Origin: Podocnemis expansa
Lineage: Eukaryota; Chordata; Testudines; Podocnemididae
Reading direction: 5' to 3'
Length of the DNA: 64,000 nucleotides
Assembly: GCA_007922195.1 (NCBI GenBank)
Contig: ML681971.1
Span: forward strand, 636,439-700,438
The notes under the pieces were generated by a model, which ran no database searches, was not told the origin of the DNA, and saw only the letters and a program-made list of their open reading frames with translations. Below, one piece after another: positions 1-11,608 of this stretch (positions are counted from its first letter, which is position 1; every line of letters starts with the position of its first letter). The position numbers were made by a program, and so were the translations under genes.

Positions 1-2
1 GA

Positions 3-56
<54 letters not shown>
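1..56. repeat. (GAAA)n microsatellite
   Basis: A pure GAAA tetranucleotide array of about 14 units opens the window and is probably cut by the window edge. Bases 57-510 that follow hold no gene or repeat I can name. Confidence 0.95.
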
Positions 57-57
<1 letters not shown>

Positions 58-510
58 CTTGGTGAAAGTGGCCACTTTGAATGGCTCCTTTTCCATTTGA
101 CATGCAAAGCTATACATGCACAATATTCCAGAAGCAGCATGGACAGGAGTTTTGGCCATATTAACAAGAGGATTAGCTGAAGAGGGTCTGTTTAATCATC
201 CAGCTCCTGTAAACATGATGAAATTGGTGACTCCATCAATATGACTACTGAAATAAAACTTCAGCCAAGTAACCTGAAAGATCACAGAGAGGGAAACATT
301 TCTTGACATATTAAAAATGTGATTACTTTTTGCACATACATCATGGGAGCAGAAAATCAGACTCTATTAAATCAGATTGTAGGATATAATCAAAAAGACA
401 CTGTTGGTTCATGCTCACAGAACCTCTTAGGAGTGTCACCTTTTCCAGCAAGGTGGATGCTGAGAGGCATTCTAATACATTTCAAAGAGCAAGATATTTC
501 CTAGTCTATT

Positions 511-1146
511 TCCAGAAGGGTAGCCATGTGAGTCTGTGTACAGCAAAAACAATGGGAGTCCTATGGCACCTTAAAGACTAGCATTTCTTCAGGCAGGGCC
601 GTCCCTAGGAGGAGTGTGAGGCCCCAGGCAAATCGCCCTCTGCAGGGCCCCTCCCACCCCCCTGCACTGGGGGGCAGGGCTGGCCAGCCCAGGGGAGGGG
701 CAGACCCCTGCGCTTCCCCCCCCCCATGCCAGGGACCAGGTGAGCAGCTCTGCCGGTCCCCCCCCACCCCCTGCCACATGCGCTGCTCTAGGCTCTGCCA
801 GAGCAGTGGGGAGGGGGCAGGAGGCAGCACGGCCAGGGTGGGGGAGGCAGTGATACCGGCTCAGTGCTGCCTCCTGCCCCCTCCCCACTGCTCCAGCACG
901 GAGCCTAGAGCAGTGCATGTGGCGGAGGGTGGACCAGTATGCAGCACTGCACTGGGCCTCCCTTTTGGCCGCTCACCTGGTCCTCGGCATGAGGCGGCAG
1001 TAGTGTAGCTGCACGGGGTCCCCCAAAGTGCAGGCCCCTGGGCGGCCACCCCTGTCACCCTACCCTAAGGACAGCCCTGTCTTCAGGCATAAGCTTTTGT
1101 GGACTCCAACCCACTTTGTCAGATGCATGAAGTGGAAACTACAATT
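511..1146 (+). repeat. tRNA-derived SINE split by a hAT element
   Basis: The 5' half (about 511-593) carries the turtle SINE signature AGGGTAGCCATG, then GTCCTATGGCACCTTAAAGA. The 3' half (about 1080-1146) resumes with AAGCTTTTGTGG and CACTTTGTCAGATGCATGAA. The two halves are separated by the hAT element at 594-1079, so the SINE is the older insertion. The family resembles the tortoise pol III/Cry SINE, and this is one of about fifteen copies in the window. Confidence 0.8.
594..1079. mobile_element. Nonautonomous hAT-type transposon (486 bp)
   Basis: The termini are CAGGGCCGTCCCTAGG on the left and CCTAAGGACAGCCCTG on the right, an imperfect inverted repeat. An exact 8-bp target duplication TCTTCAGG flanks it (586-593 and 1080-1087), as expected for hAT transposition. 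The interior is about 70% GC and non-coding; its long open frames are GC-rich shadows. Related copies are at 35939-36988 and 51626-52100. Confidence 0.85.
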
Positions 1147-1149
1147 GAG

Positions 1150-3937
1150 AGGTGGTATATGCCGTCATGTGACAACAATGCTCCTCTGCCACGTACATTG
1201 GCCAAAATGAACTCTCTGTCCTTACGTAAAAGAGACAAATCAGACATCAAAGACACAAATCGGACATCAAAAATGGCAACATCCATAAACCAGTAGAGAC
1301 CACTTCTATCTCCCTGGGCACTCATTAGCAGACTTAGAATTTGCCATACTTCAACAAAAAAACTTTAGAAAGAGACTTTGACGTGCAACTGCAGAGCTGC
1401 AGCTGATTTGCAGACTTCACACAATCAGAGTGGGTCTGAATAGAGACCTGGAATGGTTAGCACACTACAAAAAGTCACTGTGGCTGTTCACACATTCTCT
1501 CCCTCTAATCAGCTTGTGTGAATGGGCCCCATCTGTCCTAACTGAGTTGACTTTGCTAACACTTGCATCCTTCCATCCTGGCATGTGAATATATATCTCT
1601 TAACTGTACTTTCCACGTCATGCATCTGACAAAGTGGGTTGAAGCCCACAAAAACTTATGCCCAAAGAAATTTGTTAGTCTTTATGGTACCACAGTGCCA
1701 TGGCCTGAACCCAAGTTGGTTGGTACAGGCCACCTGCAAGTTTTCCTTTGTTGTGTAGACAGACCCATGGAGGCTTTCCATACAATGTTATTGCTAGTGT
1801 GTACACTGTGAATGTTTTTGACATCAAGAGCATGACATGAAATCAGATTACACAGAGAAAGTCCATGGTGGCAATTGATGAACAAAGGTGATGTAAACAT
1901 TTTTGTAGTAAATTGTTGGATATTGAGGGACAACATACTTATTATAGATCCAAAGGGGCAGCCATGTTAATCTAATTCAGTAAAACCAACCAAACAAACT
2001 CAGCTCGTGCTATTCCAGAGAAATAATTCCCACCTGGCCTCCATGTCCTTAAAAATCCACCCTTTGCAGCCAGCATGAATAGATGCACCTTGCAATGTGC
2101 TCTAAAGGCCAACAAACCAGCCCTGTTCTAAATCGGGGTAAAGCTTGTTCAAGGGCTGAGCCCCTGGTAGAGAACACTTCCCTGTTAGCATCCCCATCCT
2201 CTTTCAATCAAGGGCAGGCCAGCTCAAGTTTCTCTGCTAGACTGCTAGTTGTAACTATGGCAGTCTGGCGGGAAAAGAGAGAGTCTCTTAGGTCGGTCAG
2301 TTCCAAGCCATTTAGGGCATTATAAGTGAGAACCCACACCTTACATTCAAAACTACAGTAAGTTGTTAAAGTCGTTGTTTACATTTTAATAGAAAACAAT
2401 TCCTAAGCCATAAAAGAGCTGAAAGGGATGATGGTAGTGTAGTGGTTGAAATCTCAGAGATGCCAAGAAAAAATTCTTGCAAAAACCCACATTTGATAGT
2501 TTCATGGTAATCCAATACTCCCCTGATGTCTATTTAACTATGCAAGTTGCATGATCAGACCTTTCCTCTTCACACTACATAGCCACACACATGAAAGATG
2601 GCTGTTTTCAGTCTTCAGGTTGATGATGTCCAACAAGCAACATGCCAATGATCTTGCTGCAGCGTGTTGTCTAAGAGCTGTCTGTTTCCATGTCTATAAT
2701 ATAATTTGCTGACATTGCTCACATAAAGAAGAGTACAGCTCTGGGAGCATTCACAAGCAAGGTACCTCGATTCTTTTTGTATTGTTCGAAGTTTTGGGCA
2801 ATGTAATCCCAATGTCCACTATAATAAGCATAAAAAACAAACAAGGAGTCCTGCGGCACTTAAAGACTAATGAATTGAGCTTTCATGGGAGAAAATTCCA
2901 CTTTGTCAGATGCTTTGAAGATGGGGTAACTTACAGAATGGGAGCAAAATAAATGCAGGGAAGTGTAAGTCATGGGATTAAGTCATACTGTAACAGCAAG
3001 CACAGCAGTTGTTAAGCTTCAAACACTGGGAAACAGCATATAGAGGAAGGTGAGGTCTAATCACCAGTTGTATTGTCACCAAATCTACTTTGTCTTAAGT
3101 CATAAGTCATCAGATTTAACATTTGAACAAACAATTTCACCTCTGGTTGAAGATGCTACCTCTGCAGATTTGCGCATAGCACATGGTGAGGGAGCAACGT
3201 GATCTAGTCTTCTTTACCTACGAGTGGGATATACAAACAAATCGACTTGGCATCATCAGGTTTTACTGTAATAGGACTTAAACAGGTAGACTAGCAGCAG
3301 CTGAATCAAAAAGTGCTTTAGCCACTTTTTGAATACTTTCATGTATTCAGTAGCTACTGGCTTATGAACAGCTCACCAAAAGCATTTACAAAAACTGCCC
3401 TTGGGTTGTTAGCAGGTGCATGTGTGATAAACTAGTTTGTTTTTCTCATTAAAATAATCACTGCCATCCAAAAGAAGACTGCTTGGCTGTCCTTCCTGTT
3501 GCATTGAAATCTTAAGACAAACAAGAAATATACACACACATTCATGGACTCTCCAGTCTGTACTGAAACCGGCTCACATGCATACTCCTGTCTTGTTAAT
3601 TTGCTTTATCACTTGCACTGCCAGGGTTAATCTATTAACATCTAAATGCTAACAAGCTCCTGGAAAATGCATCACTTGAACAGTCCATAAATTTGGCTAT
3701 TCTAAAATAGTACCGAAACAAAGGTAAGGCAGTTCTGATACAGAAGCCAAAACCTGTCACTGCCAAAGAGCTGGTCTCAGACCTACCCTACATAAGACAG
3801 ATGGAAAAGCTTCATATAATTACCAGGCATACAGAATTTTTATGCAAAAATGTATTTATTCAGTGTATTCTGGAAAGCAGAGCCAGATCATGCAAGTGAC
3901 TGATCCCAAATGATACCACTGTGTGGGCCCAACCACC
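1150..3937. other. Intergenic DNA with SINE fragments
   Basis: No gene is seen. Three SINE pieces are recognisable: 1618-1697 (minus orientation, TCTGACAAAGTGGGTTGAAG), 1953-1998 (5' head only) and 2833-2935 (plus, GGAGTCCTGCGGCACTTAAA). The rest is unique AT-rich sequence without a readable domain. Confidence 0.6.
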
Positions 3938-3945
3938 AGTTAGAG

Positions 3946-4155
3946 CAGGGGTCTCAAACTCAAATCGCCACAAGGGCCGCATGAGGACTAGTACAGGGCC
4001 ACATGGGGACTAGTACGTTAGCCCAAGGGCCGTACCACTGAAACCTTTTCATACAACAATACTGCAAATATTGGTGACAATAGTGTCATTGCAGGCCTCA
4101 GGAAATAGCTGTAGGGGCCGCATGTGGCCCATGGAACATGTGTTTGAGCCCCCTG
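3946..4155. mobile_element. Short hAT-type MITE (210 bp)
   Basis: The termini CAGGGGTCTCAAACTC and TGTTTGAGCCCCCTG are inverted repeats. An exact 8-bp target duplication AGTTAGAG lies at 3938-3945 and 4156-4163. It is the same family as 42528-42712, sharing AAGGGCCGCATGAGGACTAG-like sequence. It has no coding capacity. Confidence 0.85.
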
Positions 4156-4247
4156 AGTTAGAGCTAGTGATGGAGTAGTATGGAGGGTAAGAGTGATACA
4201 AAAAGAGAGATGATACATGGTGTGCACTGATGAGGCAGACCTAGGAC

Positions 4248-4530
4248 CAGGGGCATCACTGTCACCTGGCACAGGGGGCACGTGCCTGAATCCCAGCACC
4301 AGTGCCTTGAATGCCTGGGGCACCCCTGCCTCTTCCGGCCCTGTCCCCAGCTAGGTATCCATGGCTGGGCCAGCCATGGTGGCGTCTGTGGGGATCAGGC
4401 CTGGGATGGGCTGGCAGCGGCAGGAGCCCAGGGCCCCACGTCTGGATTGTGGCCAGGGGGCAGGGCTGAGGTTCAGGGGCAGGGCCCAGGCCTGGGTTCT
4501 GGGTCTTTTCCCAGGGCAATGACACTCCTG
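4248..4530. mobile_element. GC-rich hAT-type element (283 bp)
   Basis: The termini are CAGGGGCATCACTGTC and GGCAATGACACTCCTG, an imperfect inverted repeat. The flanking duplication is CCTAGGAC / CCTAAGAC (7 of 8). It is the same family as the better-preserved copy at 31152-31500. Confidence 0.7.
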
Positions 4531-4765
4531 CCTAAGACTGCTTGCATGCAATGATTGCTATTAAATCAGTGAGCAGCATCACAGGAGCATTTCTAAGAAG
4601 AGGCATGAACAAAAACTGTGCAAGGCTAGCATCCTCCAATCAAGCAGTGCTCCTGGCACCATTGTGCATCTCAGCAGAGCTTTCCAGAGTGAAAGACCTC
4701 TATTGCTGAAAGAACTAATGCTCTGTAACAGGGTAAACTTCAGGAACACAGCACACAGTTTATGG

Positions 4766-4952
4766 CAAGTGTGGCCAAACTTTTGGAACTCAAGAGCCAC
4801 ACAAGGTGATTATTAAACCTTCAAGAGCCGCACTGAGGCATATAGCCATATACTTTTACCTGCTAAATTGATTTGCTGATGTTCTTACAGGAGCCACACT
4901 TTTTCGTTCAAGGGCCACATGTGGCTCTTGAGCTGCCGTTTGGCCACGCCTG
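4766..4952. mobile_element. Short hAT-type MITE (187 bp)
   Basis: The termini CAAGTGTGGCCAAAC and GTTTGGCCACGCCTG are inverted repeats. The exact 8-bp duplication GTTTATGG lies at 4758-4765 and 4953-4960. The first bases of the left end appear mutated from CAGGCGTGG. Confidence 0.85.
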
Positions 4953-5102
4953 GTTTATGGCATTGTTTATTCACAGAGTGCAGAATTCTTAAAGGCTCTC
5001 TTTAGCTGTTTGGTCTCTGTATAATCTAAGAGTACAGTAGCCAACAGAATGGCAGCTAGGTGAACTTTGAGGGAAATATTTGGAGTCTCTCAAATTTATT
5101 TT

Positions 5103-5407
5103 CTAAAGAGTATATTCAATGACAGCTTCCTCTTTCACTCTACTTAATCCTTTACCCAGCATAGTCTTGCCTTCAGCAGTTAGTCTTTGGACTGATGTCT
5201 TCATTTCCCTACACAAACGTTTTTGTGACTCAGGGACCCTTTGGTACCAACTGGCAGATGGCACAGGGGGTGCATAGGGGTTGACAGAGATGTCCTGTGT
5301 TGGATAGCTGCACAATAGTTCACCAAAGGGTGGAACGTGAAGTATCTGCTGAGATCCAGTAACCCAATGGTTATCATAATCACAGATATGTGTGTGTACC
5401 AAGAATA
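5103..5407 (-). CDS. Candidate terminal exon of an unrecognised gene
   Basis: A 100-codon open frame on the minus strand ends in TAG, with an AATAAA only three bases further (minus strand, 5095-5100). The peptide looks protein-like: it contains NPYAPPVP, WYQRVPESQKR and a basic/acidic C-terminus ending EEAVIEYTL, and it matches no repeat seen elsewhere in the window. A possible acceptor (CTCCTTAG before 5407) puts it in phase with the candidate exon at 7069-7209. I do not recognise the family. The alternatives are a decayed pseudogene or chance. No initiation exon was found. Confidence 0.3.
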
Positions 5408-6067
5408 CTAAGGAGTTCTGTATCTATACTGAAAATTATGCCTTTAAGGTCCCAGAGTTAAGCCAAGTGACGTACCTCAGAGACTGTCCTCTCTGGCAGG
5501 TGGTAACTGACAGTTATCACCCTGCCTGGCTGTGTGTGTTGTCTGTCTTATGCTACGCCTATTTAATTGCTGAACCAGGTATGAATTGAAAATTGCAAAA
5601 TCTACAAGAGAGGATGTCTACACCACAAATGGAATGGCAGCAGGTACTTTGTTTATGAATAAAGAGAAGAGGTTGATGGGGTATATCTTGGAGTGCAAAG
5701 AGACACAGTGACTCCTTCACTGAGGAGGCAAACTGATAGTGTGTTTGCCTCATGAAAGGAAAGTCACAGCTAGCCTGGGTGCAAAGCACACTGTAAGGAT
5801 TTTGGATTAGCCTTACTCTATCAGAGGAGAAAGTTGTGACACTTTCTCAGGACACCCAAAATTGTAATTTACCTTGTGACACTGGCAGACCACATGCCAA
5901 ATTATGAAGGCCTCACTGAACACTGACCAATACAGAAGAGGAAGCCAGTCTGACTTGCCTGTGGGTTAGTATTGTTAAATAGATATTAGAGTTATGATTG
6001 TGTTTAGGGTTTAGAATTTATTAACTGCTTGTGGGATGATGCATGTTTTCAAGTTACATATAATATC

Positions 6068-6440
6068 AGTATTGCATGTCATGAGAACTGAGTCAAACCA
6101 ATAGACCATCCAGCCTAGCAGCCTGTCTTCTGAGACAAGCCACTGCTGAGTGGCTCAGAGGAATGAACAGAACAGGTAGTCCACAAATGATCCATCCCAT
6201 TGCCCATTCCCAGCTTCTGGCAAACAGAAGACACTTCAGAGCATGATTTTCCATCCCTACCCATCTTAGCTCCTAGCCAATGAGGGATCTATCCTTTTTT
6301 GAATCCTGATATAGTCTCGCCTTCATAACCTCCCCGGCAAAGAGTTCCACAGGTTGACTGTGTGATGGGTGAAAAAATACCTCTTTTTATTTAAGGTAAC
6401 ATTTAAATGTTTGCTTTCTAACTTATAAAAGGTTTTTGCT
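6068..6440 (-). mobile_element. Old CR1/L3-like LINE 3' fragment
   Basis: The plus strand reads the reverse complement of a CR1/L3 end, with GACCATCCAGCCTAGCAGCC followed by GAGTTCCACAGGTTGACTGT. The layout matches the C-terminal RT-ORF region of the CR1 at 33186-34411. It is heavily mutated and has no open frame. Confidence 0.6.
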
Positions 6441-6462
6441 AAAACTGTGAACCCCCTGTCAG

Positions 6463-6634
6463 TTTCCAAAGGGATAGCCGTGTTAGTCTAGTCCAGTAAA
6501 AAAACAAGCAGTTGTGTGGCACTTTAAGACTAACAGATTTATTTTTTGCATGAGCTTTCGTGGGAGAAGATCCCACTTTCTCAGATGCTTCGAAGCATCT
6601 GAGGAAGTGGGATCTTCTCCCACGAAAGCTCATG
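6463..6634 (+). repeat. Fold-back SINE with palindromic 3' end
   Basis: The SINE head (GGGATAGCCGTGTTAGTCTA) and body are followed by the usual tail starting CATGAGCTTTCGTGGG. At GCTTCGAAGC the sequence turns and copies the same tail back in reverse. The inverted repeat spans 6549-6634, two 43-bp arms with one mismatch and no spacer. A short direct repeat AACCCCCTG flanks the whole unit. Confidence 0.85.
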
Positions 6635-7068
6635 TAAACCCCCTGCCCCCCAGTCAGGCAATAAGCATCAACAAGTGTGAAATACTAGTTCACCACAACA
6701 AGTTTCTTCTGTCCACACCAGTGGAAAGGATGCAAAGCTTTGTTGACTGCTTCCCTCCACAGCCATGAAGTGGAGACATGCACAAATCTTCATGCATCAA
6801 CTTAAGCTCTGGGAGAAAGGGATAAAAATCCCTGTCCAGCAAAATTGTTACAACTGTGCTGTATGGAAGGCAGTGAAAGCAGTTTTAAACACAAGCGAGG
6901 GATCCCTAAGCTGCTTGTCTTAGGTTAGCCCTGAAGTCCATATAGCACTTACAGGTTGTAACAGTGACTATTATGTTTTGAAACAGATGATTCTCTTATT
7001 TATGTGTAGGTTTACCTGCTTTAGCCTTGTAACTTATTTGCTTTTCCTAAATCTTCCCTTGGTATTAC

Positions 7069-7209
7069 AGGGTTGACTACATGTGTTGCCTTTGGTTTGA
7101 GAGCTGGGGTACTCTAGACTTGGAATAAGTGACAGCTCCTTTGGGACTGCAAGTAACCTATTGCCTGATTTTTGGTGTAAGAGATCATCTGTCACAAAGG
7201 CAGGCCTTC
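7069..7209 (-). CDS. Candidate internal exon of the same unrecognised gene
   Basis: A 141-nt open segment on the minus strand, bounded by an AG after TGCTCCCC (acceptor) and GTAATA (donor). It reads RPAFVTDDLLHQKSGN..., then VPKELSLIPSLEYPS. It begins with two bases of a split codon and ends with one, which matches the two leading bases of the exon proposed at 5103-5407. Sequence just upstream (7250-7499, minus) is also partly open but in shifting frames. No family is recognised, and expression evidence would be needed. Confidence 0.25.
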
Positions 7210-7499
7210 CTGGGGAGCAACATAGACTGGAGTGTCCAAGGTGACTATGTGACTCCATGCTATGGCTGTGATCATGTCTGAGGAGTTCAAGGCTGTTGCT
7301 TGGTTGGCAAAATCAAAGTACAGAACTCCCAGCAAATTTGGGTTTTGTGCCCTGCCTCTTGACAGTCTGCCCTGAGGCTGGCACTCCTGGCTGTGAGCCA
7401 CATCAGAGTCTGCCACCCGTCCCCATCAGTGAATGAGAGATTGGCTATTACTATACTATACATCAGCTCCTTGTCGTGCCAGTCTGTTAGCCAGCCCAC

Positions 7500-7854
7500 A
7501 AACCCCTGAGGATTCTAACAGGCCTTGCCCTGCAGGTAACTCATGATGCCCCCAGTTCCCTCACCCCTGGCACAGCGCTGTCGCAGTAGCCAGCCCATCA
7601 CTGAAGAAGTGAAGCCATGCTGATTTTTTTTGGCAGTGCCTGTGGTTGACATGGGTGGGCACAAGTCTTGTGTGACAAATGAAACAGAGGCTGATAAAAA
7701 ACATGTAATTCATTGCTTAATGATCAGGTGGGCCTGTTCGCAAAGTGGGTAGGCCACAGCCCACCCATAGCTATGTCACTGCATCACTGGACACTCTCAG
7801 AAATCACTCAGTTTGCTGTCTTCAAAGAACAGGGCACAGCAGCCTGTTAGCTCA
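7500..7854. other. No feature seen
   Basis: Unique-looking intergenic sequence between the candidate exon region and the retroelement-like block. No open frame, SINE or transposon end was recognised. Confidence 0.5.
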
Positions 7855-9770
7855 GCTGAGGATTTATTAAATTATTAAGTTTAATAAAATTAAAAATTAA
7901 GTTTATTAATTTAAAACAGATAACACATAGAGAAAAGGTTACAAACAAAACAAAAGCATAACACACTTCTTAGAGCCTATAGGTAACCTTAGCAGGCTCT
8001 GACCTTTTGTCTAAAGTCACTTTCTCTCCTAAAGTGCCTCCTGTCACCAACCCACATGGCCAGGGATTCACCATCCTCAGAGTGCAAAGAGAGCTGACCT
8101 TTTTGCTCCCTCCAGGCAAGGTAACAAATGGTTTCTGTCCTCTGACCCTGCCAGCAGGTTCGAAGATTTGAGGATCTTGGGGGGCAACCACTGCACCCGT
8201 GGGGTACGGGGTGGATCTGGGGTACACTTTATTAAAATGAGTATAGGGTAAGGTGAGCGGTGGTCGGTGTATGTCGTGTTTGTCACAGTGGTTTCTGTAA
8301 AGTGTTGGGGGGTACCTAACTTTCGGGAGTGGGGACAGGTTGGGGAACAATGGGGTTCTTCAACTAACCTACTAACACTATAGCCCTACTCACTATAACC
8401 TAAAGGCTACCTTAACACACTATAGGAAAAGGGGGGGTACAATGCAAATTAGTGTGCCGCAGTGGCAGAGAAGATAAGTAGCAGGGAAGCTGGGGCCTGA
8501 AGAGGAGTAAAGGCAAGTGGGGGGGGTGTCGAAAGGCAGCAGGGTGAGGAGGTGCTTGGGGGTTGGGGTAAGGGGACAGAGGCAGGAGAAGGGCTGTAGG
8601 TGTGTGGGAGTGTGGGCAATGGGGAGAAGCACGAGGGGCTGAAAGGGGATTCGGGGGTTTGTGAGGGAGGCAGAGGAGGGCAAAATGGTAGGGAAGGCAG
8701 AAGGGGTTCGGGGGAAGCGGCTGGCAGGGAAGGCAGAAGGGGTTTGGGGGAAGCGGCTGGCACCCGGGGTGCCACGGAAAGCGGCGGAGGAGCCGCAGCA
8801 AGGGCGGGGAGCCCGCAGGAAGCCACAGGAAAGCAGCGGCTAGGGCGGGGAGCCGCAGGAGAGCGGGAGCGGCTCGGGAGCCGGGAGCCGCAGGAACGCG
8901 GCAGATACGGGAGCGGCTCAGGAGCCGGGGGCAGGAGGTGGCAAGGGTAGCGGGGCGGGGAGAGCGGCTCGGGGGCTGGCAGCCACAGGGACAGGGACAG
9001 AAGGAAAGTTGAGGCGCACGAGGGATCCCAGAAATGAAGAGGGAACAAGTAAAGTTAAAGGGAAAAAGGTTTATTTAAGTCGGGGAGGTTACAGAGGGGA
9101 GGGCAAAGGCAAGTTAACCAAACAATTCTAAAGGCTAGGAACTAAAGGAAACAATCTTAACAGCTAACTTAAGACTTCTAATTAACTCTATACAATGTTG
9201 CAAAACACAATACTCTTAAAGCAAGTTCAAACAACCCAGGAGGAAAAGAGATACACTGGGTGATACAAAGTAGCAAGAAGCAATTGCAGACACGGGGAGC
9301 TCCTAACACAAACTGGAGCTGCAAGCAAACAGAAAGGTACACACGCAAGCCTGTAAAGCTGGGGAAAGCAGTTTTAAAGCAGCCCTAAAGAAATAGCTTA
9401 AAGAAAGGTTGCAGGGCAGACTCTTACCACTCCTAGAACAGCATCACAGGCTGGAGGAGACTTGTAGTCGGAACTCGTGGGGGGAACTCGTGGATACGCT
9501 CTAGGGGGAACTCGTGAGCGGAGGAGGCAGCTTCTGGTTGATCAGGCCAGGAGAGATGTTGAAAACCGTCCTGCCTGAGCACCCCAGAACCTCAGCTTTT
9601 AAAAACTATTTCCCGCCTTTCCCTGATTACAGGGAATGTGGGGAACAAAGGGGGCATGAGTCATGCCCTGCAGAACCTTGCAGTTAGGCAGAGCCCACCT
9701 ACACCAAGCCCTGCAAAACAATGGGCCCCCAGGGTGGTAACGGCCATCCAGTTGAGTTCAAGGGGGCCAT
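7855..9770 (-). mobile_element. Retroelement-like block with LTR-like promoter, class unknown
   Basis: Read on the minus strand, this block has a TATA-like TTTTTAAAAG (9596-9605), a leader with repeated CACGAGTTCCCC-type motifs, a splice donor GTAAGAG after 9428 and an AATAAA at 9070-9075. Next come a GC-rich repetitive stretch (8440-9000) and an AT-rich end near 7870. This order resembles an LTR/leader of an endogenous retroelement. I found no gag or pol frame and no clear terminal dinucleotides or duplication, so the class is unassigned. Confidence 0.35.
8687..8762. repeat. Two-copy tandem repeat, about 37-bp unit
   Basis: The unit containing GGGAAGGCAGAAGGGGTT and GGGGGAAGCGGCTGGC occurs twice head-to-tail. 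It is followed by degenerate GGAGCCGCAGGA-type repeats to about 8950. The long proline-rich open frames here are products of this composition, not genes. Confidence 0.75.
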
Positions 9771-11608
9771 CTAGTTAAGGTGAAGGAGCCATTGTTCAGT
9801 TCACACGTTCTATGTACTTTAGTGATGGCCCGGGAGGGGCGGCCATCAAAGTAACTGCTATGAGTGACAGACATCCTCTTGCTCTTACAGATCAGTAAAC
9901 CTGAAAGATGCATTCTTCTGATGTTCTCCTGGTGACTGGTGTTTACCTCATATGCAAATAAATTGCCCCCACCTATGCCATCCCCCATTCTATTGATACA
10001 ATAGGCTCTGGTAAAAAGACGAAGTGATAATCCTGTGTTGACTCAGCACACAAAAGACATTTTAGGAACATATTTCCAGCACACATGCCCTCCCTTCAGC
10101 ACATACAACATGTCATGTCATTAATGAGCATGGAGTCACCAGCTTTTGTTCTATCCTACACGACACCTTCACAGAAAGGTGCTATGTGGCAAGGTATTAG
10201 GGGTAGTGAGTGTCAGAGATACAGAACAGTGGCCCCCTGCCAGCTGGCAGTCTACCTACACAGAAAGAAGAATCCATAGCTGGTTGATGCCAACTGGCTT
10301 GGGGTGCAAGGCTGTTTCAGTGTTATAGACTTCTGAGATCCTTCCATAGCACAATGCCCTAGATTCTGGGTTCCAACCCAAGCATGCAAGTCTCCACAGC
10401 AATGAAACAGCCATGCATGCTGGTACCTTCCCACCCAAGTCAGTTGGCACAGGTCAATCACAGACATCTAGCTGCTGTGTAGACCCAGGGTCAAATGCAT
10501 TTTGTCAATTGAGCCTAGGCTGTAGAAGACATGTTATTTTATTTAGGATGTAGTCATTTGTTTCAAATATTTGCATGTGCTATTACTGAAGTCTCTGTAC
10601 TTCATTAAATAAACAGATCCCTGATTTTGCTATGAACACATCTAAGTGCTGCATGTTAAGCAAAGTGGAAAATTGATTCTCCAGCAGCAGCAAATCTGTG
10701 AATAGCACAAGTGTCCTGTGGTCCCAGGCTAGACATTCCAAGGAGCTGCGCAGCAACATGGCAGGCTGTACCATAGCTATTGCCAACTGCAGCAAGAACA
10801 GGGCCAGTGTAGCCAGACAGGCAACACTTCCATTGCTAGAGAACATTGAACTGCCCTCTGGCTGGCACACACACAGCCTATGCATACTAAATACAGGTGG
10901 TTGAGCACTGCCTCCCACCCCACAAACATCTGTGAAGCATCTCTGCACTGGCTGATTGCCCAGCACTTCCTGTTTGAAGGGATTCTTGGGACCTTTTCTT
11001 TGAGGGGCTCTCCCACCACTATTTGTTTTAGGGGACCTTTAATATTCAGCAGAGGCACATGCTTAAGCTAAAGCAGGCCCTTGTCTCTGTCCTGCAGTAG
11101 CCTGCTTGCTGTGATATAAACTGTAGGTAACTACATTTCCCTGCTCTCTTGCTTTCTTCAGGAGAGCCAGCTGTCAGAATAGCTGAATACCCCATGGCAC
11201 TATGCTAAGGCTGGGCTCATAGCGCCATAGCACTGGGAAAACCCAGGAGGTGCCAGAGCAGCTGGTAGCCTGGGAACAGTAGTGGAAGAGGAAAAGAGAA
11301 CTAAGCTAGTCCAAGAAATACCATAAGGGGTAGAGCTGCTCCACCTCCCCCCCAAACACCCCCCTTTAGCTATAATCTACAGCCTAAGCAACCCAGCCCA
11401 ACTCTAGGGACTGAGAGGAGTAAGGAGCTCCTGCCTTACTCCTGGCAGGTAGGAAGAGAGATCCAAAACAAGTCAGTTTCCCCCCACAACCCCATACTGA
11501 GTCATCCCCTCACACTTAGCATCTCAACCAGCTTCTGCCTCCAGCTAATGTAGAGACAAGGGAGTGAGGAGGTGATGGCTTTTATTAGACCAACATCTAT
11601 TGGTGAGA
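9771..11608. other. Intergenic, no gene seen
   Basis: Moderate-GC unique sequence. Open frames up to 127 codons show no recognisable domain, conserved motif or splice context. No SPG11 exon, which would be the expected left neighbour of PATL2 in human synteny, was recognised here. Confidence 0.5.

Noticed and set aside
616..1008. Open frame of 130 codons
   Set aside because: It lies wholly inside the hAT element at 594-1079, whose GC content gives long frames in several phases.
8412..9048. Proline-rich minus-strand frame of about 199 codons
   Set aside because: It is produced by GC-rich tandem repeats; frames of similar length occur on both strands and there is no domain or splice context.
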